55,219 nt of DNA from Porphyromonadaceae bacterium (GTDB taxonomy: Bacteria; Bacteroidota; Bacteroidia; Bacteroidales; Dysgonomonadaceae): contig JALHIE010000007.1 in the NCBI GenBank assembly GCA_022840285.1, forward strand, positions 1 through 55,219, written 5' to 3'. This document shows positions 27,601-36,810 of the stretch, one piece after another; position 1 is the stretch's first letter; every line of letters starts with the position of its first letter. The position numbers were made by a program, and so were the translations under genes. A model generated the notes under the pieces. The model did no database searches and was not told where the DNA came from. It worked only from the letters and a program-made list of their open reading frames with translations.

Positions 27601-27750
27601 GGATACGATAAGTTGAGCGGCTTCTCCACCCATGTTCAGCCGATAGGATATGCTCCACAAAACATTACAGCCGAAAAAAACGAAGTATATGGAACGGCTT
27701 CGTTCGCTTTAGCCGGACTTGAAGTGGCAAGATATGCCAGAGGGAATTAG
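27601..27750 (+). pseudogene. C-terminal relic resembling a GH88/GH105-family hydrolase
   Basis: Between the beta-helix gene and the convergent lipoate ligase gene, the frame from 27601 to the TAG at 27748-27750 reads GYDKLSGFSTHVQPIG, then EVYGTASFALAGLEVARYARGN and stop. This resembles the usual C-terminus of GH88/GH105-type unsaturated uronyl hydrolases (VQPVG followed by EVYGVGAFLLAGSEV). There is no start codon with a plausible upstream part: an in-frame TGA lies at 27598-27600 and the preceding gene ends at 27588. It is best read as the tail left after deletion of a hydrolase gene that once closed the locus. The identification rests on motif memory, not on a search. Confidence 0.55.
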
Positions 27751-27780
27751 GAATCTTCATACCGGTTGAAAGTGAGGAAG

Positions 27781-28554
27781 TCACATCTTGTAATTCCACT
27801 CGCGTTGCGAATATTTTTCCCGTTGCAACGCTTCTATGGCTTCGACATCGGCTTGGGAGAATGAAGTGAGGGTGCCAACGTCAAAGTATTTCATCGATTC
27901 ATCCACAAACCGCTTCACAAATTCCCGGAAAGAAAAGGGGTCCTTTTTTTCTTCTTTCAAAAAAGAACTTATGTTTTTCACCGGACTGGGAACCGAAGCC
28001 GTTGCCCTGGCTATTAGGTTTCTTTTTTCCGGATTTAACGAACGTTTCAAGTGTTCTATATTGCTTTCATAAAGCAACGTTCCGTGATGTAGTTCACGAC
28101 CTTTTGATACGTGCGACGCGGTACCCGAGACTTTGTATCCGCCGGGCAACCACAAATCTTTTCGCTTTCCTGCCTCAACGGGAATATCCAGTTGTTGCAG
28201 TACATGTATCACCGGTCGGAGAAAATCGGCGTTGAGCGGCGACTCTTTCTTATCGGAGATAAAGGCGTAGTTCAGGTTTCCTGAGTCGTGATAAACCGCT
28301 CCACCCCCCGATAAGCGCCGGATGATACGGATGTCGTTTTCAATACAAAAATCCATATCCACTTCGTTCACCACTGCCTGATTGTAGCCAATGATTACGC
28401 TAGCATGGTTTATGTACAGGAACAGATAATCTTCCCCTGCAGATAAAAGATACTCTTCCGCAGCCAGGTTAAAAGCCGGTGCGGTTGAAAGAGAGAAAAT
28501 AAGTTTCGTATTGGAATTGAACTTATTCAACGTTAAAGGCGATACGAAGGTCAT
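27781..28554 (-). CDS. lplA: Lipoate-protein ligase A
   Basis: A 257-residue member of the LplA/LipB/BirA-type ligase family. The ATG at 28554 is used; the codon before it is TTG. The lipoate-binding motif RRLSGGGAVYHDSGNLNYAF is complete, and LPGGYKVSGTASHVSKGRELHHGTLL contains the Lys expected to bind lipoyl-AMP. It attaches lipoate to the E2 lipoyl domain, here probably the protein encoded at 38184. It is the last gene of the - strand operon and overlaps the upstream aldolase gene by 32 bases, indicating translational coupling. Pairing of lplA with E1/E2/E3 genes is normal in Bacteroidales; here four other genes lie in between. Confidence 0.92.
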   Translation of the reverse strand: MTFVSPLTLNKFNSNTKLIFSLSTAPAFNLAAEEYLLSAGEDYLFLYINHASVIIGYNQAVVNEVDMDFCIENDIRIIRRLSGGGAVYHDSGNLNYAFISDKKESPLNADFLRPVIHVLQQLDIPVEAGKRKDLWLPGGYKVSGTASHVSKGRELHHGTLLYESNIEHLKRSLNPEKRNLIARATASVPSPVKNISSFLKEEKKDPFSFREFVKRFVDESMKYFDVGTLTSFSQADVEAIEALQREKYSQREWNYKM

Positions 28555-29821
28555 CAATCTCCTTGTCTCCGATAGGTTTTAACGGTCCGATAGCGGAAGC
28601 CATCACGAGAGAATTGGCCGAAAATTCGGCAACTTCCAGGTAATCGAAAGTGTTGAGCAATTTATCCCCTGTAACAAAAACACTGTCGTTTTCCACCAAA
28701 ATCACCCTGTTCTTACGAAACATTTTCGCCACACCGTCAATTTCATTATAAATCAGTCCGAACGGAATGGAAGGCACATCCTGCAGGAAGATCCAGCTTT
28801 CGGGAATGGTACGTACATCGAATTTACTTCCGCTCACAGCATGCGCCATCAGGTTGATGGGTTGAGTACAGATAATGGAATTGATGTGTGGATTGAGCTG
28901 ATAAATCCGCTGGTGGAGTGCTACCGAACGGCTGGGCGTTTTTCCGGCTTCAGCCATTCCGTTTTTGATCTGTACAATATCACTCGGCAAAATATCCCAG
29001 CGGGCAACATCACGCGGTGTAATTAAAAAGTCGTCGTTACGCCACCGGACACTCACCGTTCCATACGTAGATATCATCAAGCCCTGATCGCATGACCGGC
29101 GAATGATATTGACCATTTCAGTACGCAGAGCACGTTCATCAGATGGATATTCTACATCCATAAAGTGTGAAATGTTCTTCGGGATGTGGTTCACATAGCT
29201 TGCCACCTGTTGATCGGAAAGATAGTTTATTTTTCCGAGTTTACCCGCATTCACAATAGTGCGGCAGCAAAACTCCAGGGTTTCAAACCGCTGATAAGCA
29301 TCCATCATATCGGTCCCACCCAGAACAACACCGTGATTTTCCATAATCACCGCCCGAAAACGGTTGTTTTGAAACACGCCGGCAATTTTTTCGCCAAGAT
29401 CTTCACTTCCGGGTGTGCCATAAGGTGCAAAACCGATATCGCCACAGACATTATGCGCCTGCGGAACAATCTTGGTATCGGGAACAGTACCGGCGATGCT
29501 GAAAGCGACCAGCGCCGGCGGATGAGCATGAATGATTGCCGTTATATCCGGACGGGATTCATAAATCGCCCTGTGAAAAGGATACTCTGAAGATGGTTTG
29601 TGCAGGCCAACGACGGTTCCATCTTTTTTTACACACATAATGTCCTTGGTGGTCAGGTTTCCCTTATCCACGCCCGACGGTGTGATCCAAACATCTCCGT
29701 TATCATCCCGGATGGAAATATTGCCACCGGAAGTGGTGGTCATTCCGCTTCGGTAAATTCGTCCGATAATGATGTTGATCTGTTCTACCGGATGCATTAA
29801 ATGAATGTCTAGTTGTTTCAT
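28523..29821 (-). CDS. Tandem class II aldolase/adducin-domain protein
   Basis: A 432-residue protein; the ATG at 29821 is preferred because the longer frame would overlap the upstream gene. It consists of two class II aldolase/adducin domains in a row. The first (about 1-205) has the metal site: HAHPP and ENHGVV with the three His, plus the Glu in SSEYPFHRAIYE. The second (about 225-432) keeps the fold pattern (STYGTVSVRWRNDDFLITP) but lacks the metal ligands: the equivalents read CTQPINL and ENDSVF. It is therefore one likely active and one degenerate domain. Class II aldolases cleave rhamnulose- or fuculose-1-phosphate to dihydroxyacetone phosphate and lactaldehyde; since no standard single-domain rhaD is seen, it may fill that role. 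That is inference. Confidence 0.8.
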   Translation of the reverse strand: MKQLDIHLMHPVEQINIIIGRIYRSGMTTTSGGNISIRDDNGDVWITPSGVDKGNLTTKDIMCVKKDGTVVGLHKPSSEYPFHRAIYESRPDITAIIHAHPPALVAFSIAGTVPDTKIVPQAHNVCGDIGFAPYGTPGSEDLGEKIAGVFQNNRFRAVIMENHGVVLGGTDMMDAYQRFETLEFCCRTIVNAGKLGKINYLSDQQVASYVNHIPKNISHFMDVEYPSDERALRTEMVNIIRRSCDQGLMISTYGTVSVRWRNDDFLITPRDVARWDILPSDIVQIKNGMAEAGKTPSRSVALHQRIYQLNPHINSIICTQPINLMAHAVSGSKFDVRTIPESWIFLQDVPSIPFGLIYNEIDGVAKMFRKNRVILVENDSVFVTGDKLLNTFDYLEVAEFSANSLVMASAIGPLKPIGDKEIDDLRIAFNVE

Positions 29822-29838
29822 ACGATGCCAGTTTCGGG

Positions 29839-31122
29839 TTATGAGGTACGGATTGAGGAATGGTCGGACAAGAGGTATGCTTCTGCTTCTACGCTCCACA
29901 AACCGTTATGCCGGTCACAGATTTCAGCTAATTTCGTAAAGAAACCGTCGGCTTCTCCCAGTCTTCCAAAATCGGAAATGGGGGTAAGCGGCATTTCGAT
30001 ATGGGTATAAATCAATTTTTTACCTCCGGGAATATGGGGCAAATTGTTAGTCGCTTCAGCAACAGCATTCAATCCTCCGATATGAGTAACCAATCCGGCA
30101 GGATCCAATCCTTTGCTCATGATCTCCAATGCTTCCACCATATCGTCGTTATTTCCACCACTGGTACCGACAATATGTGTATAAGCGTAATGAACATTGT
30201 AGAAATTCAACATGGCGCTGAAGTTCGGGTTGTCCGGGCCGGCAAAAAAGTTCAGGCATCCGTCAAATCCAAGAATCGCATCCCCTTGTTCTACAACGGG
30301 CTTTACAGGAGCAAACACAAAGACATCATCGAAACCTGTACCGCCACTGATTGCTTTCAGCTCTTCCACAGGATTCTCCATCTTTCCTGTATTGATATAC
30401 TTCAAATCGATTCCGCATGAAGCAGCGAACTCAACGGTATAGATGGATGCTGCACGATCGAGCCGTACCTGGTCGATATCGGTAACCACCAGCAAGGATG
30501 GTTTTACTTCTTCGCGACGGAGCACGAAATTGATCGCGGCCAGTCCCATTGGGCCTACTCCGGCAAGAATAGCCATCTTTCCGCCGTCAACTATTTCCAT
30601 TTTGTGCCGGTAGCTGCCCGGCGTGGTGTGATAATTGGCGTGCATGGCTCCAATAACACACGAAAGCGGTTCGGCCAATGAAGCAGGATAATACCCCTCA
30701 CCGTGATAAGCGAGGAGGCAATCTCGCTCCATCACTTCATTCGGAATCACCACATAGGTTGCGTCGCCTCCAATATACGGGTAACTATAACCGGGAGCGC
30801 TCAGAATACCAACAGGACCGTTCTCGTAATACAGGGCCGGCTGAATGGAGAATTTATCACCAGCCTTGAACTTATGCGCCCACTTACTGCCAACTTCCAG
30901 TAATTCTCCGGCAAACTCATGACCGATGATGATGGGGTTTTCGGCTACATTATCGGGGATCCGTTTGTGTTCCGCGCCTTGCGAGGATGCCTTGTAAGAC
31001 GACATACACAACGAATCGGAAACTACTTTTGCAAGTATCTCGTCGTCCTTAATGGCCGGCAATTCAAACTCTTCCAGCCGAAGATCTTTTTTGCCGTACA
31101 AACGGACTGCTCTTGTTTTCAT
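29839..31122 (-). CDS. Zinc-type medium-chain alcohol/polyol dehydrogenase
   Basis: A 427-residue protein of the medium-chain dehydrogenase/reductase superfamily. The N-terminal catalytic domain has SLCMSS with the first zinc-ligand Cys and IIIGHEFAGELLEVG with the His-Glu pair; the nucleotide-binding motif is AGVGPMGLAA. It is longer than typical alcohol dehydrogenases (~350), as in the sorbose-1-phosphate reductase-like subgroup, so a phosphorylated or branched polyol is a possible substrate. The structural-zinc Cys cluster is not evident. It is separated by 18 bases from the aldolase/SDR gene upstream and by 17 bases from the tandem aldolase downstream, so it belongs to the operon. Its reaction in rhamnose or other sugar breakdown is unknown. 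Confidence 0.8.
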   Translation of the reverse strand: MKTRAVRLYGKKDLRLEEFELPAIKDDEILAKVVSDSLCMSSYKASSQGAEHKRIPDNVAENPIIIGHEFAGELLEVGSKWAHKFKAGDKFSIQPALYYENGPVGILSAPGYSYPYIGGDATYVVIPNEVMERDCLLAYHGEGYYPASLAEPLSCVIGAMHANYHTTPGSYRHKMEIVDGGKMAILAGVGPMGLAAINFVLRREEVKPSLLVVTDIDQVRLDRAASIYTVEFAASCGIDLKYINTGKMENPVEELKAISGGTGFDDVFVFAPVKPVVEQGDAILGFDGCLNFFAGPDNPNFSAMLNFYNVHYAYTHIVGTSGGNNDDMVEALEIMSKGLDPAGLVTHIGGLNAVAEATNNLPHIPGGKKLIYTHIEMPLTPISDFGRLGEADGFFTKLAEICDRHNGLWSVEAEAYLLSDHSSIRTS

Positions 31123-31140
31123 TTTTTTGCTATGATTTTA

Positions 31141-33102
31141 TTAATTCAACATTACTTGCCCGCCGGTAACAGGCAATGCCTGTCCGGTTTCACCGCACTG
31201 CTCCATCAGGTACAGTACCCCTTTGGTAACATCCCCGGGGGTACAACCTTTTCGCATCGGCACCTGTGCCAGATAAAACGCTTTCACATCGTCAATAGTT
31301 TTGGCACCGGGGACTTTTCCCGCATTCAGGTATTGCACAAACAACCCGTTTTCGGGATCACTCCACAACGGACCTTCGTAGTAATTGCCGGGGCAGATCG
31401 AGTTAACCTTTATCCGGAACGGTGCCAGCTCCAGTGCAAACGACTGGGTGAGCCCGATACCTCCGAACTTTCCTCCGGCGTATGCAAAGTTGGCCTTACT
31501 TCCGCGAAGTCCCGATTTTGAATTTATTTGAATGATATCGGCAAAATAATCGCTTGATGCATATTTCGTTTGCAGCTTCATTACTTGGCTCACTACTTTT
31601 GTACAATAGAAATAGGCATTGTAGTTGATCTTTGTGACAAAGTCGAAGTTTTCGGGTGTCATATCTTCTAGCCCACCGGCTCTCAACACACCGGCGTTGC
31701 TAACAAAGCAGTCAATTCCACCAAAATGGCAGACAGTCTCCTGCACCAGGTTTTCGAGGCTTGAAATTTCGGAAACATTTGTTTTCACAAAAATTGCCCG
31801 GTTACTTTTCGCCAGTCCATTAAACTTCCCGATGGTCTTCCGTCCTGCTTCTTCGTTCAAATCCGCCACGACAATATTGGCGCCTTCCCGCAACAAACAT
31901 TCGGCAATTCCCTCTCCAAAACCTTGTGCTCCACCCGTTACAACTATGGTTTTATTTTCTACTCGCCCCGAAGCATTTCCGGCAGCCACACCGCGGCGGT
32001 AATTTTCCACTTCCCAGTTATCGATAAATTCAATCTGGGCCTGTGTCATTGGATGTGCACCGCCAAACGATTGAGAGAGAAAGGCTACTTTCATGGCATC
32101 CTCAAATACGTCGAGGATGGTATCGCACTGCCTGGCATTATCGCCCACGGCTACAAGCCCGATGCCTTTTATCAACAATACTTTGGGCAGATATCCGAAA
32201 CTGTTTACAAATCCGGGAATCGATTCTTTCGCATTTGCAAGAACTTGTTCAGCTGTTTCATCGTTAAAAAACAGGTAGTTCGACTTGCAGTAAACGATCG
32301 CATCGGGAGTAAAAGGTTTGTCAATTGCTGCCTGGTTTCCGGGAGTGTCGCAGAAATATTCTATCAATCTGTTCCTGCGGGTTTTCAAGGTTTTGAGGCT
32401 ATCTTTCGAGACCAACATCCGGATGGCCGGCAGCACTTCTATGGCACTACGGCACACCTCTCTTTCGCCTTCAGGCAAGGGGGTACCCACGGCCTTTTCA
32501 AGTGTCGCAAGAATCGAATCATACATTGATCTTACCTCTTCAATACTATCCGCAGCCACGAAAATTCCGTGGTTCTGCAACCAGATTACCTGCGGTTCCT
32601 CATTGAATTTCCAGCGATATTCCTTTATCTTCTCGTCCACTTTCTTGAACAGGACATACCCCGGATCAGTATATTCCACGTACAACACTTTCTCACCGAA
32701 AAGATTTTTCAACGCTGTAGCTGCATTTACGGCACACATTAATCCATTTACAATCGTTGGATGCAAGTGAACGACAAATGCATAGTTGATCACGTTGTGC
32801 ATGGAGGTTTCTACCGACGGGCGTTTACCTTTTGTGACAGTGGCCGCGGCAAGATCATTCTTCACCTGCTCTTCGCGCTCGGCGGAGTTTCTGCTATACT
32901 GTTTTTCAGACATCGGATTAAGCAGCGAACGATCCAGTATGGCAAAACCATCTTCGGTAATGGTCGCAAGCGATGAACCGCTGGCTTTGACCCAAATTTT
33001 CTCTTTGTTCTTGTACGATGTATTTCCCCCTCCGGCGATAACAAAACGGCTATCCTTACCGTAGAACTGCGAAATAGATATTAAATCCTGAATCTCTTTC
33101 AT
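31141..33102 (-). CDS. Bifunctional class II aldolase / short-chain dehydrogenase (RhaD-type fusion)
   Basis: A 653-residue fusion. Residues 1 to ~370 form a class II aldolase-like domain with VHLHPT and WLQNHGIFVAA carrying His ligands; residues ~385-653 form a short-chain dehydrogenase with the NAD motif TGGAQGFGEG, NAG in CFVSNAGVL, and the catalytic YAGGK. This architecture matches the rhamnulose-1-phosphate aldolase/alcohol dehydrogenase type of protein known from several bacteria, slightly shorter than their usual ~690 residues. The dehydrogenase half in such proteins is thought to oxidise lactaldehyde to lactate. It stands divergent from the rhamnose kinase-isomerase-transporter genes, which supports a role in rhamnose use, although other sugars are possible. 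Confidence 0.85.
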   Translation of the reverse strand: MKEIQDLISISQFYGKDSRFVIAGGGNTSYKNKEKIWVKASGSSLATITEDGFAILDRSLLNPMSEKQYSRNSAEREEQVKNDLAAATVTKGKRPSVETSMHNVINYAFVVHLHPTIVNGLMCAVNAATALKNLFGEKVLYVEYTDPGYVLFKKVDEKIKEYRWKFNEEPQVIWLQNHGIFVAADSIEEVRSMYDSILATLEKAVGTPLPEGEREVCRSAIEVLPAIRMLVSKDSLKTLKTRRNRLIEYFCDTPGNQAAIDKPFTPDAIVYCKSNYLFFNDETAEQVLANAKESIPGFVNSFGYLPKVLLIKGIGLVAVGDNARQCDTILDVFEDAMKVAFLSQSFGGAHPMTQAQIEFIDNWEVENYRRGVAAGNASGRVENKTIVVTGGAQGFGEGIAECLLREGANIVVADLNEEAGRKTIGKFNGLAKSNRAIFVKTNVSEISSLENLVQETVCHFGGIDCFVSNAGVLRAGGLEDMTPENFDFVTKINYNAYFYCTKVVSQVMKLQTKYASSDYFADIIQINSKSGLRGSKANFAYAGGKFGGIGLTQSFALELAPFRIKVNSICPGNYYEGPLWSDPENGLFVQYLNAGKVPGAKTIDDVKAFYLAQVPMRKGCTPGDVTKGVLYLMEQCGETGQALPVTGGQVMLN

Positions 33103-33104
33103 CT

Positions 33105-34274
33105 TTATTGTTTTCCGACTCTGTTTCTGATTAACTCATCTCCCAATTTCACGAATTCACCTCTTTTTGAGCGGTCGGCGCCTCCCTGCTGATCCACATA
33201 ACCGCTCAGGCCCTGGGCAACCAGATACTGATGAGCCGCGATAACACATGCCCCCTCGTAGTTTATCCGTTTCAATTTTTCCGACAACGGGGTTTGGTTG
33301 CGGGCAAAAAGTTCAAGGGGCTCCATTTGCGGAGAATTGTGTTCACTGCCCAAGGTCACGATAAAACCCCGGTCGTGAAGGTACGAAGCATAGTTTTCCA
33401 GCAGGTTCACGTCGTTTCGGGTGGTAATAAATTCCACGGAATGAAACCCACGTCCGGCCAGTTGTTCTGCGACATGTTTTAAGTCGCGCTCAAAATCGGT
33501 ATAATTTCCTTGGACATCATCCGCTAAAAAGGGATAAGTAGGTATTCCCCCGGCTGCCAGAATAATTTTGCACACCGTCTGCATCGGAAGAAAAGCCTCG
33601 GCAGTCTCGGGAACAAAAGCCGGACCGCCCGCTTTCAAGAGATTAGCGCGGATCTCGTTCTCTACACCCGCAAAATTTTCAGTATCCGATTTCAGTTCTC
33701 TTCCGTCGAAAATTTCTTCTAACAGGTTCTTTATATCGGTTGGGGCATCGCCGCAATTTTCATAAACTTTCAAACGCAGGGCCTTTGCCAAATGGCGTTC
33801 CCGAACAGAACCCCTGGTCAGATTATCTTTAATCCAATCCATATCGAGTATAAATCCGACATTTTTACCGGTAAGGATTCCGTTCAGCTTTTCACACATG
33901 GCCTCCACCTGTCTATTGGCTTCGGCACGCACATCGGCCAACTGCGAAGCATAGGGTTCATTCAGCCTGAAAGGCTGTGACAGACCCTTTCCACTGATAT
34001 AGGTCCGTCCGGGATTTCCTGGATCATTCACCCGCAAGCCTGCCTTTTGATCCTCTTCGTTCAGGCTGATAAACTCAATACCGAACAACGGATACAGGCT
34101 TCGTTGGCGACAACCTTCGACCCACTCTTCGTAACCTTCGGCAGTATAAAAATCGTTGATGCCGACCACTTTCACCTGCTCTGCAACTGCCCTGTCCAGC
34201 GCATCCTCGATATCGCCAAATGCACTGAAAGAGAACGGTGTATGCAGGTGAGCATTTACTTTTGGAAAATCCAT
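33105..34274 (-). CDS. PHP-domain protein of unknown substrate
   Basis: A 389-residue protein with a PHP (polymerase and histidinol phosphatase) domain. The ATG at 34274 is taken; the apparent upstream start is TTG and lies in the stop region of the E1 gene. The metal-binding signature NAHLHTPFSFS is at the N-terminus, with LFGIEFISL and LGSEHNSP supplying further ligands. PHP proteins hydrolyse phosphoesters, but this subgroup is longer than histidinol phosphatase and its substrate is unknown to me. The gap to the E1 stop is 2 bases and to the next gene also 2 bases, so it is firmly in the operon. A role as sugar-phosphate phosphatase is a guess. Confidence 0.75.
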   Translation of the reverse strand: MDFPKVNAHLHTPFSFSAFGDIEDALDRAVAEQVKVVGINDFYTAEGYEEWVEGCRQRSLYPLFGIEFISLNEEDQKAGLRVNDPGNPGRTYISGKGLSQPFRLNEPYASQLADVRAEANRQVEAMCEKLNGILTGKNVGFILDMDWIKDNLTRGSVRERHLAKALRLKVYENCGDAPTDIKNLLEEIFDGRELKSDTENFAGVENEIRANLLKAGGPAFVPETAEAFLPMQTVCKIILAAGGIPTYPFLADDVQGNYTDFERDLKHVAEQLAGRGFHSVEFITTRNDVNLLENYASYLHDRGFIVTLGSEHNSPQMEPLELFARNQTPLSEKLKRINYEGACVIAAHQYLVAQGLSGYVDQQGGADRSKRGEFVKLGDELIRNRVGKQ

Positions 34275-34276
34275 GA

Positions 34277-36722
34277 TCAAATTCCTTTTTTTGCTCTCCT
34301 GATCATTTCAGCATCGGTGAAATTCTCACCGGGCATATACCCTTTCAGGGGCTGTATGCGTTCGTGGATCATGTCGATGAACCAGCTTGGCTGCGGGAAG
34401 AACGCACCTTCAAGTTCGTGGGCCGGAGTGATCCAGTTGCGCGACCCAAGCACCGCAACAGGTGCGTCCAGGTAATCGAAGCAGAGCGAACCGATGGTTG
34501 CTGCCAGGTCGTTCAGGAACGAGCCGCGTGCGGTCGCATCGCCTGCGACAATGATCTTGCCGGTCTTCTTGACCGAGGCGACCACTTTTTCGTAATTGAA
34601 CGGCACCAGTGAACGGGCATCGATCACTTCGGCGCTCATGCCGTAGGCCGACTCCAACTCTTTTGCCGCCTGGAGCGCGGGATAAAGCGTGTGTCCGATG
34701 GTCAGGAAAGTGATGTCCTTTCCCTCTTTCTTTACGTCGGGCTCACCAATGGGTATTTCGTAATATCCGGCAGGAACGCCTCCCTCGTGGAATTGCTCGC
34801 CGATATCGTAAATGCGCTGGCTTTCAAAGAAGATCACCGGATCGGTTCCCTGAAGTGCCGCATTCATCAACCCCTTGGCATCGTAAGGCGTCACCGGGAA
34901 ACAGACCTTGATGCCCGGGATATGGGCCACAAGCGAGGTCCAGTCCTGCGAGTGCTGCGCGCCGTATTTGGAGCCCACCGAAACACGAAGCACGACCGGC
35001 ATCTTCAGCACGTTGCCGCTCATGCCATTTGGGAAGCTGGTTGAACACTTCATCGCCACAACGTCCCAGAAAATCGCAGTACATGATTTCGGGGACAACC
35101 CTTCCTCCGCACATGGCGTAACCGATGGCCGTACCTACGATAGAGGCTTCCGATATGGGTGAGTTGAACAGGCGGTGATATGGCAAGGCTTCCGTCATCC
35201 CTCCGTAAACGGCAAAGGCGCCTCCCCAGTCGCGGTTCTCCTCACCGTAGGCAACGAGCGAGGCATCCTTGTAAAACCTGTCCATGATGGCTTCGAAAAT
35301 GGCGTCGCGCAACTGGAACTGCTTCATCTTGCTGCCTTCGGCATCGAACGCAAAACGTTCCTTGCCGGCTATCTTCTTCACGCGGGAGTTCTCCTCCATC
35401 GGCATCAGCACGTCGGGCCTTGCATCGGAGAAACTGTCCACGGAACCGTTCGAGAACATCATATCCCCAATCGCGTCGGGATTTTTCATCCGGGGCGAGA
35501 TTTCATCGTTGATCGATTTCAGGAACATCTCGTGGATGAGCGTCCTTATGTCATTCCAGATGGTGTCCAGCTCGTCCTGGACCGCCACGCCCGCCTCCAG
35601 CAGTTGTTTGCCGAACGACGCGATACAATCCTGCTTTTCCCAGGCTTCCACCTCCTCCTTGGTGCGGTAAGAAGACGCGTCAGAGGGAGAGTGTCCGCTG
35701 TATCTGTAGGTCAGGACGTCCAGCAAGACCGGCCCGTTTTTCTCTTCAATCACCTTCCGCTTGCGTTTGTAGGCGTCAATTACCGCCAGCGGATTGTAGC
35801 CGTCCACGCGTTCGGCGTGCATCTGTTCCTCGTTCACACCTGCACCGATACGGGCTGCGATGCCATAACCCATGGTTTCGCCGCAGGTCTGGCCGCCCAT
35901 CCCGTACTGGTTGTTCATGATGTTGATGATTACCGGAAGCCCGCCTTTCATGTCTCCGTCCCAAAGTTCCTTGAACTGGTCCATCGCGGCAAAGGTGATC
36001 CCTTCCCAAACGGGTCCGCACGCCATCGACGCGTCACCTATATTGGCGACCACCATGCCGGGCTTGCGGTTGACTTTTTTGTATAACGCGGCACCCACGG
36101 CAATGTCTCCCGATCCACCCACAATGGCATTGTTGGGATACACGCCGAAAGGCGTGAAGAAAGCGTGCATGGAACCGCCCAGTCCTCTGTTGAACCCGGT
36201 TTCACGAGCAAAAATCTCGGCCAACGTCCCGTAAACCAGAAAACGGCGGGCAAGCTCCTTGGTCGTACCACTGAAATCTTTTTGAACGATTTTCAGTACC
36301 GAGCCGTCAAAGAAATCCTGCATTATCTTCAACAATTCTTCATCGGCAAGCTTATGGATGGCGGACATCCCCTTGGCCAGGATTTCACCGTGCGAGCGGT
36401 GGCTCCCGAAAATAAAGTCATCCACGGTAAGCGTCCAGGCCATCCCCACGGCCGCCGATTCCTGCCCGATGGACAAGTGTGCCGGCCCGGGATGGTTGTA
36501 AGCCACACCGTTGTATTCACCTTTGGTCTTGATAAGGTTAAGCATGGTTTCGAACTCGCGGATGAGCGCCATGTCGTGGTAAATGGCTTTTAGTTCCCCG
36601 TCGGTAAAATTTCCGCGTTCTTCTTTTACCGTTTTTTGATATTGATTGACAGGAATGGGCTGAAATTCCACAAAGCCCGGTTTCCGGGCTTCAGCCGGAT
36701 CAATAAATTGAATTTTTGGCAT
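34277..36722 (-). pseudogene. 2-oxoacid dehydrogenase E1, fused alpha-beta subunits, with a frameshift
   Basis: This gene encodes a fused E1 alpha/beta thiamine-diphosphate enzyme of about 815 codons, split between two frames. The first frame (36722 down to ~35025) has the E1 alpha part with GDASMACGPVWEG and NIMNNQYGMGG of the thiamine-diphosphate site, then the start of the beta part up to FNQLPKW. The second frame (from ~35023) continues with MSGNVLKMPVVLRVSVGSKYGAQHSQDW to the C-terminus. Homologues read about KWQAMSGN there, so some five bases seem to be missing at 35024-35025. Both parts are otherwise well preserved. The complex would oxidatively decarboxylate a 2-oxoacid such as pyruvate or a branched-chain acid; the sequence does not fix which. 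The gene is locally G+C-rich. Confidence 0.85.
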
Positions 36723-36810
36723 ACTGTTTTATTTTTTCGATCAATTTTTCAATCGTCATTTTTCTTGTAAATTGTTATTAGGTTTTGAGCAAGCAGGTCC
36801 GCCCGGGCAA

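Noticed and set aside
29822..29899. N-terminal extension of the tandem aldolase
   Set aside because: It overlaps the end of the dehydrogenase gene and has no resemblance to the family; the ATG at 29821 is better.
35175..36086. A 303-codon open frame on the + strand
   Set aside because: It lies fully antisense to the E1 gene, whose protein is clearly conserved; the frame is open because of the high G+C there. The translation resembles no family.
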